A stretch of DNA of 64,000 bases, taken from CAVSMC01 sp963798655 (lineage in GTDB: Bacteria; Pseudomonadota; Gammaproteobacteria; Burkholderiales; Casimicrobiaceae). Position 1 is the stretch's first letter, and every line of letters begins with the position of its first letter. Made by a program: the position numbers and the translations under genes. The notes under the pieces were generated by a model that searched no databases, had not been told where the DNA came from, and saw only the letters and a list, made by a program, of their open reading frames with translations. The stretch covers positions 248,001-312,000 of the forward strand of contig CAWCUH010000001.1 in assembly GCA_963798655.1 (NCBI GenBank), in the 5' to 3' direction. Positions 17,117 through 25,946 of the stretch are shown here, in pieces.

Positions 17117-18001
17117 TTGGACACGATAAGGATCGAGTTCACGTTGTTCTCGGCGTTCTACTCGCCGCTGATCTCCGCGATGTCCGGCGGATTCCTGCAC
17201 GCCGAGGGCCTCGACGCCGAATGGACCGTTTCACCGCCGGGCGCCTCCGCGCTCACCGCCGTCAGGAACGGCTCGGCTCACGTCGCGCAATCGGCACTGA
17301 GCCAGGGATTCGCTGCGCTCGACAATGGAGAACCGCCGACGGTCGCGCATTTCGCGCAGGTCAACGAAATGGACGGCTTCTTTCTCACCGGCCGCGAGCG
17401 CGATCCTGCGTTCAGCTGGAAGAAGCTCGAGGGCGCCGAAGTCGTGATGTTCGGGGGCGGCCAGCCGCTCGTGATGTTCAAGTATGCGTGTCACAAGGCG
17501 GGCATCGATTTCGACAGGATCAAGCGGATCTGTCCCGGAGGGCCCGAGGACATCGACCGAACGTTCCGCGATGGCAACGGGCGCTATGTTCAGCAGCAGG
17601 GGCCGTTTGCGCAGCAATTGCAGGCCGACGGCATCGGCCACATCGTCGCGCAGGTCGGCAGGCAGATCGGACCGTGCGCTTTCTCGAGCCTTGCCGCCAC
17701 CCGCACGTGGCTCGAAACGGACATGGCGAAAGCGTTCGTTCGCGCTTACGGCAAGACGCGTCGTTACATGAACGTCACGCCGGCGGCGCAGATCGCACGG
17801 GCGCAGAAGCCCTATTTCCCCGAGGTCGACGAGACCGTGCTCGCCGAGTGCATCGCAACGTACCAGCAACTCGGCTGCTGGACGGCGCACGTCGAGATCA
17901 CGCGCGCAGCGTACGAGAAGACGCTCGACATCTACCAGCACAGCGGACAGTTGAAGGAGAGGTATCGCTATGAGCAGGTGTGTGCCGCGCCGCCGGCGTG
18001 A
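17117..18001 (+). CDS. NMT1/THI5-like substrate-binding protein
   Basis: 294 residues with the periplasmic-binding-protein fold of the NMT1/SsuA type: FSAFYSPLISAMSGGFLHAE, then ALTAVRNGSAHVAQSALSQG. The start is TTG 17117 (GGGGA 7 bases upstream). No signal peptide is visible from this or any upstream codon, unusual for a transporter component and suggesting a cytoplasmic binding or regulatory role. No permease or ATPase gene lies nearby. It overlaps the next gene by 32 bases and heads the nitrile hydratase operon, so it may bind a nitrile, an amide or a cofactor precursor; this is inference. Confidence 0.82.
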   Translation: MDTIRIEFTLFSAFYSPLISAMSGGFLHAEGLDAEWTVSPPGASALTAVRNGSAHVAQSALSQGFAALDNGEPPTVAHFAQVNEMDGFFLTGRERDPAFSWKKLEGAEVVMFGGGQPLVMFKYACHKAGIDFDRIKRICPGGPEDIDRTFRDGNGRYVQQQGPFAQQLQADGIGHIVAQVGRQIGPCAFSSLAATRTWLETDMAKAFVRAYGKTRRYMNVTPAAQIARAQKPYFPEVDETVLAECIATYQQLGCWTAHVEITRAAYEKTLDIYQHSGQLKERYRYEQVCAAPPA

Positions 18002-18572
18002 ATTCGTCGCCGCGCTTCTGGCCGCCGCCGCCGCACCGGCCGCCGCACAGAGCAAGGCCGGCGCTGCGCCGACGGGGCCGGTGCTCCTCACCGTCACGGG
18101 TGCAATCGGCAAAGCGAATCGCCCGCCGTTCGACGCCGCATCCGATGTGCTGATGTCGAAGCACGGAGTGAAATTCACGGCAGCGTACGCAATGGACTGG
18201 GCGTTTGTGGCGAATTTGCCGTCGAGGTCGATCGAGCCGACGCTCGAGTACGACGGCAAGCCGCACCGGCTGCGCGGCCCGCTGCTGACCGATGTGCTGA
18301 AGGCGGCAGGTGTTCGCCCGGCGGCAGCGACGATGCTTGCGCTACGTGCGGTGGACGGCTATGCGCCGACGCTGAGCTGGACCGACGCGCAAGCCCGCTC
18401 GTTCATCGTCGCGACGCATGGCGACGGCCAGCCGCTCGCGCTCGGCGGGCTCGGTCCGCTTTGGGCCGTTTACGATGCCGACCGCTTTGCGGACGAGGCG
18501 GCGAAGCCGGTCACACAGCGCTTCGCGAACTGTCCGTGGGCGCTCTATCACATCGACGTTCGCGGCGCATAG
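17970..18572 (+). CDS. Molybdopterin-oxidoreductase-fold exported protein
   Basis: 200 residues. The N-terminus (RRRREFVAALLAAAAAPAAA) is a signal peptide with a twin-arginine-like start. The body matches the small sulfite-oxidase-type molybdopterin-binding domain: PSRSIEPTLEYDGKPHRLRG, GPLLTDVLKAAGV and GLGPLWAVYDADRF. The catalytic cysteine that ligates Mo in full members is absent; the only cysteines are Cys4 and the late one in NCPWALYH, so it probably does not carry a typical cofactor. The start has AAGGAGAGG 7 bases upstream and overlaps the preceding gene by 32 bases, so the two are translationally coupled. The nitrile hydratase alpha gene follows after 34 bases. Confidence 0.8.
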   Translation: MSRCVPRRRREFVAALLAAAAAPAAAQSKAGAAPTGPVLLTVTGAIGKANRPPFDAASDVLMSKHGVKFTAAYAMDWAFVANLPSRSIEPTLEYDGKPHRLRGPLLTDVLKAAGVRPAAATMLALRAVDGYAPTLSWTDAQARSFIVATHGDGQPLALGGLGPLWAVYDADRFADEAAKPVTQRFANCPWALYHIDVRGA

Positions 18573-18606
18573 AGGGCGCCGCGACACAGAGCGAGGAGGT
18601 ACGACG

Positions 18607-19206
18607 ATGGTGTCCGCCGACGAACGTGTCGTCCACGCGACTGCGACGCCGCAGCAGCGCGTCGAAGCGATTCAAGCGGCACTCGATGCACGCGGACTCG
18701 ACGCGAGCGCGGCGGCCGAGGAGCTCGACCACATTGCGCAGGACGAGTGGGATCCGCGAAACGGTGCACGCGTCGTCGCGAGGGCGTGGGTCGACGCCGC
18801 GTTCCGCCAGCGGCTGCTCGCCGATGGCCGCGCTGCCGTCGCGGAGCTCGGCATCCCGATGCCGAGCCATCACCGGCATCTCGTCGTCCTCGAGAACACG
18901 GCGAGCATTCAAAACGTCATATGCTGCACGCTGTGCTCGTGCACGGCGTTCACGGTGATCGGCCTGCCGCCGGACTGGTACAAGGATCTCGAGTACCGAT
19001 CGCGCGTGGTCCGCGAATCGCGCACGGTGCTGCACGAGATGGGACTCGACCTGCCGACGGAGGTCGAGATCCGCGTCTGGGACACGACCGCCGATACGCG
19101 CTACATGGTGCTGCCCATGCAACCGCGGCACACGATCGGCTGGCCCGAGGACAAGCTTGCCGACATCGTCACGCGCGATTCGATGATCGGTGTTGCACGC
19201 CTTTAG
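18607..19206 (+). CDS. nthA: Nitrile hydratase alpha subunit
   Basis: 199 residues, the normal length. The metal claw is CTLCSC at about residues 101-106, within NVICCTLCSCTAF; Thr in the second position indicates the cobalt type rather than the iron type. Flanking sequence is typical (IGLPPDWYKDLEYRSRVVRE and MGLDLPTEVEIRVWD, TRDSMIGV at the end). The residues after the claw are TAF where most enzymes have YPW, and an extra Cys precedes it, so activity should be tested. The enzyme hydrates nitriles to amides. AGGAGG sits 7 bases before ATG 18607. The beta gene begins 13 bases downstream. No activator (P14K/NhlE-type) or amidase gene is nearby. Confidence 0.93.
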   Translation: MVSADERVVHATATPQQRVEAIQAALDARGLDASAAAEELDHIAQDEWDPRNGARVVARAWVDAAFRQRLLADGRAAVAELGIPMPSHHRHLVVLENTASIQNVICCTLCSCTAFTVIGLPPDWYKDLEYRSRVVRESRTVLHEMGLDLPTEVEIRVWDTTADTRYMVLPMQPRHTIGWPEDKLADIVTRDSMIGVARL

Positions 19207-19219
19207 CGAGGATCTCGTC

Positions 19220-19843
19220 ATGGACGGCATGCACGACATGGGCGGCAGGCAGGGCTTCGGCGCCGTGCGTTATACGCTCGACGCCCGGCCGTTCCACGCC
19301 GACTGGGAGGTGCGCGCGAACTCTCTGTATGCGTTCGCGGTTCGCCGCGCCATCTTCAACATGGACGAATACCGCCACGGCATCGAGCGCATGGAACCGC
19401 GGCATTACCTCGCGGCCAGCTATTACGAGCGCTCGCTCACGAGCCTCGCGACGTTGCTGGTCGACAAGGGCGTCGTGACGCGCGAGGAGCTCGACGAGCG
19501 TGCTGGAGGACACGTGCCGCTCGCGCGCCCGAGCGCCGGCGGGCGCAGCAACGCCGCGGTGCGCGAGCGTTTCGTGCCTGGCGAGCGCGTTCGCGTTCGC
19601 GCCGATTACGTGCCGGGCCACATCCGGATGCCCGGGTATATCCGGGGCAAGAGCGGCATCGTCGTCAGCGAGTCGCCCGCGTACCCGTTTCCCGATGCGC
19701 ACGCACACGGCATCGCGGCGGAAGACGAGCCGACGTACGACGTGCGCTTCCGCACCGAGGATCTATGGCCGAACTCGGCCGACGCCGCGCTCGTGCACGT
19801 GGCCGTGTTCCAGAGCTACCTGGAGCGCGCGCTGCCGGCGTAG
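19220..19843 (+). CDS. nthB: Nitrile hydratase beta subunit
   Basis: 207 residues. The N-terminus MDGMHDMGGRQGFG is the hallmark of the family, followed by FNMDEYRHGIERMEPRHYLA and ASYYERSLTSLATLLVDKG. The C-terminal domain has GERVRVRADYVPGHIRMPGY and ends in YDVRFRTEDLWPNSAD. GAGG stands 8 bases before ATG 19220. It is the last gene of the 17117-19843 operon and pairs with the alpha subunit to form the active site. The opposite-strand lipoprotein gene ends 1 base after its stop. Confidence 0.93.
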   Translation: MDGMHDMGGRQGFGAVRYTLDARPFHADWEVRANSLYAFAVRRAIFNMDEYRHGIERMEPRHYLAASYYERSLTSLATLLVDKGVVTREELDERAGGHVPLARPSAGGRSNAAVRERFVPGERVRVRADYVPGHIRMPGYIRGKSGIVVSESPAYPFPDAHAHGIAAEDEPTYDVRFRTEDLWPNSADAALVHVAVFQSYLERALPA

Positions 19844-19844
19844 A

Positions 19845-20534
19845 TCACTTCACCGCGAAGCAGTAGAACAGGCCGTCTCCGCCGGTGCTGATCAGACCCT
19901 CCTGATCGCAGCCGCGCGTCGGATGCGACGAGTTCCACGACACCGACCACGGCGTCGTGTCGAGCGGGCCCGAGCGGTCGTGGTGACCGACGATCGTGCC
20001 GCCGTCCTTGCCGTTTTTCGTCCAGTTGCCGCACGTCGTGTCGCCGAACGTCGGCGCGAACGTCGTGCCGTCGGGCCGCGAGCCGGTCAGCATGTCGTGC
20101 TTGTTCGGTTTGTCGGCGCGGCCGTTGACCGGGCGGCCGCGTTCGTCGAGCGTTGTCTGCTTCGTCACGTTGCTGTTCGCGGAGTGCAAGTCGTCGACGT
20201 TTTGCGCGATCACGACGCCTTTGGCGTTCTCCCACGGCCCGGCGCCGATGCGATCGCGCGCGTTGACGAAGTTCGGGTCGTTCAGCGCGTTCGCTTGCGT
20301 GCTGAGATAGGCGTGCCAGGTCTTGTCACCGGCGCCGGCCGCCGTCGCGAGCGTCTGGCAGTGCGCATCGGCGCCTGCCAGGCCGCCGAGGTTCGCGCCC
20401 TTGCCGAGCCCGACGCTGGTCACGAAGAACGACATGCTCTTCCCACTCGGCGCGGAAGGCGCCATGCCGGCGCACCCGGCCGCGGTGATCGCCGCGCCGG
20501 TGGCAAGCAGCAAGGTCTTGGGCATGCTGGGCAT
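19845..20534 (-). CDS. Lectin-like lipoprotein
   Basis: 229 residues. The leader MPKTLLLATGAAITAAGC ends in a lipobox, so it is probably an anchored lipoprotein. The mature part carries FFVTSVGLGKGANLGGLAGA, GADAHCQTLATAAG, TWHAYLSTQ and a C-terminal GCDQEGLISTGGDGLFYCFA with paired cysteines. This resembles bacterial C-type-lectin-fold proteins (DUF1554-like) in which ALAGADAxC...WRAYLST is conserved. Binding target unknown. AGGAGGAG 5 bases upstream fixes ATG 20534. Confidence 0.72.
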   Translation of the reverse strand: MPSMPKTLLLATGAAITAAGCAGMAPSAPSGKSMSFFVTSVGLGKGANLGGLAGADAHCQTLATAAGAGDKTWHAYLSTQANALNDPNFVNARDRIGAGPWENAKGVVIAQNVDDLHSANSNVTKQTTLDERGRPVNGRADKPNKHDMLTGSRPDGTTFAPTFGDTTCGNWTKNGKDGGTIVGHHDRSGPLDTTPWSVSWNSSHPTRGCDQEGLISTGGDGLFYCFAVK

Positions 20535-20691
20535 TTCAGCTCCTCCTGGGTCGTGGGCGACCGATTATCGCCCGGGTATGCGCCTGCGCAACAAACATCG
20601 AAATCACCGGCGCTGTTCCGCCCGCCAGCGTGACTTTTGCCCCCGAATGCCGCTATGCTGCTGCAGTGCAGCAATCGGACGGGGAGCCTGA

Positions 20692-21507
20692 ATGGATATC
20701 GCGGGAAAAGTTGCAGTAATCACCGGTGCCGCGAGCGGCATCGGGCGGGCGGTCGCGGCAGAGCTGGCTCGGCGCGGAGCGCGCGCCATGGCGCTGGTCG
20801 ATCTGGGTGAGAGAATCGAGGCGGCAACCGAGGAAGTGAACGAGGTTGCCGGCCGGCGCGTCGCCATTGCCTTCCGCGGCGACGCCACCGACGACACGTT
20901 TCGCGCGTCGGTGTTCGACTCGATCAGCAGCCAGTTCGACACGGTGACGATGTGCGTGCCAGCCGCCGGCATCACCCGGGACGATCTCGCGGTGCGCATC
21001 GACCGGGACACCGGCAAGGCGCGCATCTATCCGGTCGATCGGTTCCGGCAGGTGCTCGATGTGAACCTCGTCGCGCCAGTCTACTGGGCGCTCGAGATGA
21101 TCGGACGCATTGCCGAGAATCGCGCGGCGCGCGGGTTGAAGCGCTGGCAGCCCTCCGAGGGCATGCAGGGCGCGATCGTGTTCATCGGCTCGGTCTCGTC
21201 GCAGGGCAACCGCGGCCAGATTTCGTACGCAAGCACGAAGGCGGGACTCGAGGGTGCCGCGGCGACGATCATGAAGGAAGCGATTTACCACGGCGTTCGC
21301 TGCGGACTGATCCATCCCGGCTTCACCGACACGCCGATGGTGCGCGCGATGGGAGACGATTACATCGAGAAGAACATCCTGCCGTTCACGCAATTGAGCC
21401 GCCTCATTCGACCCGAGGAGATCGCCGATGCGATCTGCTTCATGCTCGGCAACTCGGCGGTGAGCGGGGAGCTGTGGGCCGACGCGGGTTGGCACGCGCC
21501 CGCCTAG
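20692..21507 (+). CDS. Short-chain dehydrogenase/reductase
   Basis: 271 residues, classical SDR. The cofactor motif is VITGAASGIGRAVAAELARR near residue 8; the active site is Ser in IVFIGSVSSQGNRGQ, and YASTKAGLEGA supplies Tyr and Lys. The C-terminal part ends GELWADAGWHAPA as in related fatty-acid or hydroxy-acid dehydrogenases. The substrate cannot be read from sequence. ATG 20692 has GGGGAG 5 bases upstream; a TATGCT hexamer at about 20654 is a likely -10. The gene is on its own. Confidence 0.9.
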   Translation: MDIAGKVAVITGAASGIGRAVAAELARRGARAMALVDLGERIEAATEEVNEVAGRRVAIAFRGDATDDTFRASVFDSISSQFDTVTMCVPAAGITRDDLAVRIDRDTGKARIYPVDRFRQVLDVNLVAPVYWALEMIGRIAENRAARGLKRWQPSEGMQGAIVFIGSVSSQGNRGQISYASTKAGLEGAAATIMKEAIYHGVRCGLIHPGFTDTPMVRAMGDDYIEKNILPFTQLSRLIRPEEIADAICFMLGNSAVSGELWADAGWHAPA

Positions 21508-21544
21508 CGACGCTTCGCGGCGACACCGCGCGAGCGCCGCGGCG

Positions 21545-22993
21545 TCAGCGTACATTCTCGACGTCCGAGTACAGACGCTTGCGCTCGTTGTAGCCGAGGC
21601 TTCGCGTGTCGAACGCCTCGACCGGCTGCAGCAGCCATTCGGCGAGGAAGTCTTTCGCGGCGCGGCGCACCTGCGTGCTCGCCCGTGCATCGACGATCGC
21701 CGCTTTCGCCGCCGTCATGAACACGACGCCTGCGCCTTTCAGGTCGTTCGTCTTGTCGCGGCGCAGGCTTGCGAAGAGCGTGACGCGACTCGCGTCGTCC
21801 ATCGCCGCGACTTGCGCATCGACGGATTCGACCAGCGCTGCGAGCGCTGCGTCGGAGGACGCGAACGGCGAGCGCGGCGGCGAGAATTGCAGCCGCCCGA
21901 ACGTGTCGGCGTACAGGCCTTCGCCGGCGCGCCACACGAGCCGCGCGTCGTCGTGGCGGGCGTCGAGCGCCGGATCCCACGACACCATGCCGCCGACCTT
22001 GTCGACGTCCGCGAACATGTCGGTCGCGACCTCGGCGAGCGTCGCGTTCATCGCGCGGAGCGCGTCCGGGAACTGATCGGCGAACCACGGCAAACCGAAC
22101 AGCGGCAGCGCGGCGACCATGTAGCGCCCGATCGGCGCGACGTCGCGCAGCCACGGCAGCAGCGACATGCCCTTGAACCACAGCGCAAGGCCGGCGACCG
22201 CGCCGACGATCACGGCGATCCAGTTGAACGGACGCGACAGGCGCGAAGCAATCGTGCCCGCGGGCAACGCGCCGGCCGGGTCGTCCGGGTCGAACGCGAC
22301 TTGGAGCGTTGCCACGCCGCTGCTCCATCCGGCGATCGCGAGATCGACCGGGCGATCGAGCTCGACGCGCAGCCATTCGAGCTCGGTCTTCGCCGGCCAC
22401 CTGGCGTGCATGAACGTGTTCGCCGGATGCGACGCGAGCCACTGCCGGGTCGGCGCATCGAGCCTGATCTCGGCGACGGCGAATCCGCGCTCGTCGCGCG
22501 CCCACGCGAAAGGAACGTGCGGCGCAAGGTCTCGCAGGTCGGCGAGCGTATACGATTCGTTGAACGCGATCTGCGGACCGCAGAATCCGCGCCGCATCGG
22601 CGACCCCCAGCTCGCGCCATATTCCACCAGCGCGCATCGCGACGCCTTCGCGCTCGCGCGCCAGTACGACGGCGAGCGGATCCGCGATTGATCGAGCGTG
22701 AGCGACACCCAGCTCTCGACGACGGCAGCGTCGGTGTGCTCGGTGAACTTGCGGTATTCCGCGGCCTGCATCCACACCTGCGGTCCGGCCGTCCATGCGA
22801 TGCTCAGGAACAGTGCGCCGGCGGCGATGACGATGACGGCGAGCAGCGCGAGCACGCTGTCGATTGCGCTCAGCGCGAAATTCGCCGCCTGCTCGACGAC
22901 GACGTTCGGCGCGGCGCTCTGCGATGCGGGATGCGGGGCAGGCGGAAGAACGGATTTGCGGTCAGCCAAGGGGACTCCGGCCGCCGGCCTCAT
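21545..22993 (-). CDS. Hypothetical membrane protein
   Basis: 482 residues and not recognised. There is one strong hydrophobic helix at about 44-72 (VLALLAVIVIAAGALFLSIAW), a predicted periplasmic stretch of about 185 residues with Trp-rich segments, then two helices at about 262-292 (PFNWIAVIVGAVAGLALWFK) and 305-325, and a cytoplasmic C-terminal part of about 150 residues. This part contains the acidic MFADVDKVGGMVSWDPALDA. The layout could suit an envelope assembly or sensory protein. It lies upstream of, and on the same strand as, the IlvD-type gene's 3' neighbour with 51 bases between them, so a link is possible but not shown. Confidence 0.75.
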   Translation of the reverse strand: MRPAAGVPLADRKSVLPPAPHPASQSAAPNVVVEQAANFALSAIDSVLALLAVIVIAAGALFLSIAWTAGPQVWMQAAEYRKFTEHTDAAVVESWVSLTLDQSRIRSPSYWRASAKASRCALVEYGASWGSPMRRGFCGPQIAFNESYTLADLRDLAPHVPFAWARDERGFAVAEIRLDAPTRQWLASHPANTFMHARWPAKTELEWLRVELDRPVDLAIAGWSSGVATLQVAFDPDDPAGALPAGTIASRLSRPFNWIAVIVGAVAGLALWFKGMSLLPWLRDVAPIGRYMVAALPLFGLPWFADQFPDALRAMNATLAEVATDMFADVDKVGGMVSWDPALDARHDDARLVWRAGEGLYADTFGRLQFSPPRSPFASSDAALAALVESVDAQVAAMDDASRVTLFASLRRDKTNDLKGAGVVFMTAAKAAIVDARASTQVRRAAKDFLAEWLLQPVEAFDTRSLGYNERKRLYSDVENVR

Positions 22994-23044
22994 CGGTCCC
23001 GAGCCGGTCGCGATCCTCGATCACACGTCGGGTGTCGAAGTGAC

Positions 23045-24763
23045 TCATCGCGCATTGCGTGCTGGCACCAGGAAATCGAAATCGCAGCCTTCGTCGGCCT
23101 GCAGCACGCTGCGATGGAACAGCGCCGCGTAGCCGCGATCGGGCTCGGTTGCAGCGCCACGTGGTGCGCCGCTGCCTAGCGCGGCGCGCCGGCGCGCGAG
23201 CTCCGCTTCGTCGACGCGCAACTCGATACGGCGTCCCGGCACGTCGAGCGCGATCAGGTCGCCGTCATGCACCAGAGCGAGCGGTCCGCCGACCGCCGAT
23301 TCGGGCGCGATGTGGAGCACGATCGTGCCGAACGCGGTGCCGCTCATGCGCGCATCGGAAATGCGCACCATGTCCTTGACGCCCTGCTGCGCGAGCTTGC
23401 GCGGGATCGGCAGATAGCCTGCCTCGGGCATTCCGGGCGCCCCGCGCGGGCCGGCGTTGCGCAGCACGAGCACGTCGTCGGCGGTCACGTCGAGCGCGGG
23501 ATCGTCGATCCGCTCGGTCATGTCCTGCACCGAGTCGAAGACGACGGCGCGACCGTTGTGCGTCATCAGTGCGGGCGTCGCGGCCGACTGCTTGATGATC
23601 GCGCCGCGCGGTGCGAGATTGCCGCGGAGCACCGCCATGCTGCCGAACGGCTTGATCGGCGCAGCGCGCGTGCGAATCACGTCCTGGCCCGGCACGTCTT
23701 CGGCCATCTCCATGTAGTCGCGCAGCGTGCCGCCCGTCACCGTGAGCGCGCTCGAGTCGACGAGGCCATCGAGCTCGCGCAGCAGCCGCGGCACGCCGCC
23801 GGCCCAGTGGAAGTGCTCCATGTAGTGCTTGCCCGAAGGCTTGAGGTCGAGCAGCACCGGCACTTCGCGTCCGAGCTGGTCGAATTCCGCGAGATCGATC
23901 CTGACTCCGAGCCGGCCCGCGGCTGCCGTCAGGTGCACGAGCGCGTTGGTCGAGCCGCCGATCGCTTGCAGAACGATCATCGCGTTGCGGAACGCCGCGG
24001 CGCTCATGACCCGCGATGGTTTCGGGCCGCCGTTCACCGCCATCGCGGCGGCGAACCGGCCGCTCGCCTCGGCCGAGCGCAAGCGGTCGGCATGCGTCGC
24101 GGGGATCGATGCGGAGCGGGGCAAGGCGAGGCCGATCGCCTCGGCGATGCATGCCATCGTGCTCGCCGTGCCCATCACCATGCAGGTGCCCGGCGTCGGC
24201 GCAAGCCGCTCGCTGACGCGTTCGATCTCGTCCGCGTCGATGCGTCCGCCTCGAAATTCGCCCCACAGACGGCGGCAGTCGGTGCACGCGCCGAGCTGCT
24301 CGCCCTGGTAATGGCCGACGAGCATCGGTCCGACCGGCACGATGATCGTGGGCACGTCGGCCGACGCGCACGCCATCATCTGCGCGGGGATCGTCTTGTC
24401 GCAGCCGCCGATCAGCACCACCGCATCCATCGGCTGCGCACGGATCATCTCCTCCGTGTCCATCGCCATCAGGTTGCGCAGGAACATGCTCGTCGGGTGC
24501 GCGAACGACTCGTGGATCGAGATCGTCGGGAACTCCATCGGCAGCGCGCCGGCGAGCATCACGCCGCGCTTGATCGCCTCGACGAGCTTCGGCACGTTGC
24601 CGTGGCAAGCGTTGTAGTCGCTGAAGGTGTTCGCGATGCCGACGACCGGACGCGACAGCGCGTCGTCCGACAACCCCATCGCCTTGATGAACGCCTTGCG
24701 AAGAAAGAGCGAGAAGTCGGCGTCGCCGTAGGACGTCAGACCCTTTCGCATCCCCTTTTTCAT
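23045..24763 (-). CDS. IlvD/Edd-family dehydratase
   Basis: 572 residues. Cluster-ligating cysteines appear in NACHGNVPKLVEAIKRG, VLIGGCDKTIPAQMMACA and TPGTCMVMGTASTMACIAEA. The C-terminal domain shows RISDARMSGTAFGTIVLHIA, the family's substrate-lid motif. This branch (572 residues, single-copy next to RidA) fits sugar-acid dehydratases rather than the 610-residue housekeeping IlvD, but the substrate is not determinable here. Its ATG at 24763 overlaps the RidA stop codon by 4 bases, so the two are translated together. The reaction removes water from dihydroxy acids to give 2-keto acids. Confidence 0.9.
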   Translation of the reverse strand: MKKGMRKGLTSYGDADFSLFLRKAFIKAMGLSDDALSRPVVGIANTFSDYNACHGNVPKLVEAIKRGVMLAGALPMEFPTISIHESFAHPTSMFLRNLMAMDTEEMIRAQPMDAVVLIGGCDKTIPAQMMACASADVPTIIVPVGPMLVGHYQGEQLGACTDCRRLWGEFRGGRIDADEIERVSERLAPTPGTCMVMGTASTMACIAEAIGLALPRSASIPATHADRLRSAEASGRFAAAMAVNGGPKPSRVMSAAAFRNAMIVLQAIGGSTNALVHLTAAAGRLGVRIDLAEFDQLGREVPVLLDLKPSGKHYMEHFHWAGGVPRLLRELDGLVDSSALTVTGGTLRDYMEMAEDVPGQDVIRTRAAPIKPFGSMAVLRGNLAPRGAIIKQSAATPALMTHNGRAVVFDSVQDMTERIDDPALDVTADDVLVLRNAGPRGAPGMPEAGYLPIPRKLAQQGVKDMVRISDARMSGTAFGTIVLHIAPESAVGGPLALVHDGDLIALDVPGRRIELRVDEAELARRRAALGSGAPRGAATEPDRGYAALFHRSVLQADEGCDFDFLVPARNAR

Positions 24764-25191
24764 GAAGGGTCCCGATCGAATGCGTGTGAAGCGCTCAAAG
24801 GTCTTCGAGCGATGACGTCGATCTCGACCAGCGCATGGCGCGCGAGGCCCGTTACGCCGACGCAGGTTCGCGCGGGCAAACGGTCCGTCGGGAAATACGA
24901 ACGATAGGTCTCGTTCATCGCACCGTAGTCGCGCTCGAAATCGGTCAGGAACGCGCGCGCCGAAACGACATGCTCGAGCCCGAGGCCAACGCCCCTCAGC
25001 ACCAGGATGAGGTTATCCATCACACGGCGCGTCTGCGCTTCGATGCCCGCGGGTAGCGGCGCGCCATCGTCGTTGGGATCGGTCGGCATCTGCCCCGTGA
25101 CGAACACCCATCCGTCCGCTTCGACCGCGTGCGAGAACGGCGCGACCGGCGTCGGCGCGCCTGGGATCATCATGAAACGCGGTGCGCCCAT
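24760..25191 (-). CDS. RidA family protein
   Basis: 143 residues, standard for the RidA/YjgF/UK114 family: APFSHAVEADGWVFVTGQMP, a middle VMDNLILVLRGVGLGLEHVV, and the C-terminal LPARTCVGVTGLARHALVEI with the conserved Arg. RidA hydrolyses reactive enamines released by PLP and dehydratase enzymes. Its ATGA overlap with the IlvD/Edd gene suggests it clears intermediates made by that dehydratase. GGAGGG is 8 bases before ATG 25191; the longer upstream frame lacks family similarity. Confidence 0.92.
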   Translation of the reverse strand: MGAPRFMMIPGAPTPVAPFSHAVEADGWVFVTGQMPTDPNDDGAPLPAGIEAQTRRVMDNLILVLRGVGLGLEHVVSARAFLTDFERDYGAMNETYRSYFPTDRLPARTCVGVTGLARHALVEIDVIARRPLSASHAFDRDPS

Positions 25192-25254
25192 CGACGATGC
25201 CCTCCGGTTCCTGCTGCTGCCGACGATGCTGCCCGGATCGCCATGCACCTGCGA

Positions 25255-25731
25255 TCACGGCAACGATCGGCTGGCACGCGATTGATCGACCGCGTCGGCG
25301 CACAGTCGTCGCTTGTGCCTCGACCTGAGCCACACGAGCGTGCCTCCGATGACGAGCGCGGCGAGCGGAAACCAGTACCGTTGGAGGAACGAATCGAAGA
25401 CGCAACTGACATGATCGGCGCGCAACCGCGTGCAAAGCAACGGCACGCTGTCGCCCTCCTTCCAGCCTCGGATGCCGAGCGTATCTTCGATCTCGACGGA
25501 GATCGGTGCCGCGCTCTTCGAAACGATCCTCGCTTGAGCAAACACGCTCTGCCTGCGGCCGATGCCGCCTTCGATGGCGGTGATCGTGCCGATCTCGCGC
25601 GTCGCGCTCATCGAATAGTTCACTTGGGCGACGAGGTCGACGAGCGCAAGGATTGCGATCACGCCGACCACGAGGAAGAATATCCAGGGTAGCCGGTCGG
25701 AGGGTACGCTATCGGTGTTCGGTGCAGTCAT
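25255..25731 (-). CDS. DUF3592-like membrane protein
   Basis: 158 residues with a hydrophobic helix at about 14-37 (LPWIFFLVVGVIAILALVDL) and another at about 120-135 (YWFPLAALVIGGTLVWL) enclosing a strand-rich loop (IGTITAIEGGIGRRQSVFAQ). This helix-loop-helix arrangement matches DUF3592 proteins. Function unknown. The C-terminal tail is basic (RSRHKRR). It precedes the RidA gene on the same strand by 63 bases. A second, partial DUF3592 gene sits at the far end of the window. Confidence 0.65.
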   Translation of the reverse strand: MTAPNTDSVPSDRLPWIFFLVVGVIAILALVDLVAQVNYSMSATREIGTITAIEGGIGRRQSVFAQARIVSKSAAPISVEIEDTLGIRGWKEGDSVPLLCTRLRADHVSCVFDSFLQRYWFPLAALVIGGTLVWLRSRHKRRLCADAVDQSRASRSLP

Positions 25732-25946
25732 GCCGGGATCCCTGTATTGACGGCCTGATCAGTGCGGCGGGGTTGATCGCAAACACCGCTCGTCGTGCCG
25801 CATGCCAGCCGCTCGGCATCCTACCGCCGTTCACGCCGATTGGCATCCGGGCTGGTCGGCGCGCCGGGGCGGGCGCGAACGGCGGTGCCGCTCGTCGCGT
25901 CTAACGTGCGCACGATCCGGGCGATCCGGCATTCAAGGAGGGTGTG

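Noticed and set aside
18607..19843. Thiocyanate hydrolase
   Set aside because: Thiocyanate hydrolase has three subunits encoded separately; here only alpha and beta NHase-type genes occur and no third subunit gene is visible.
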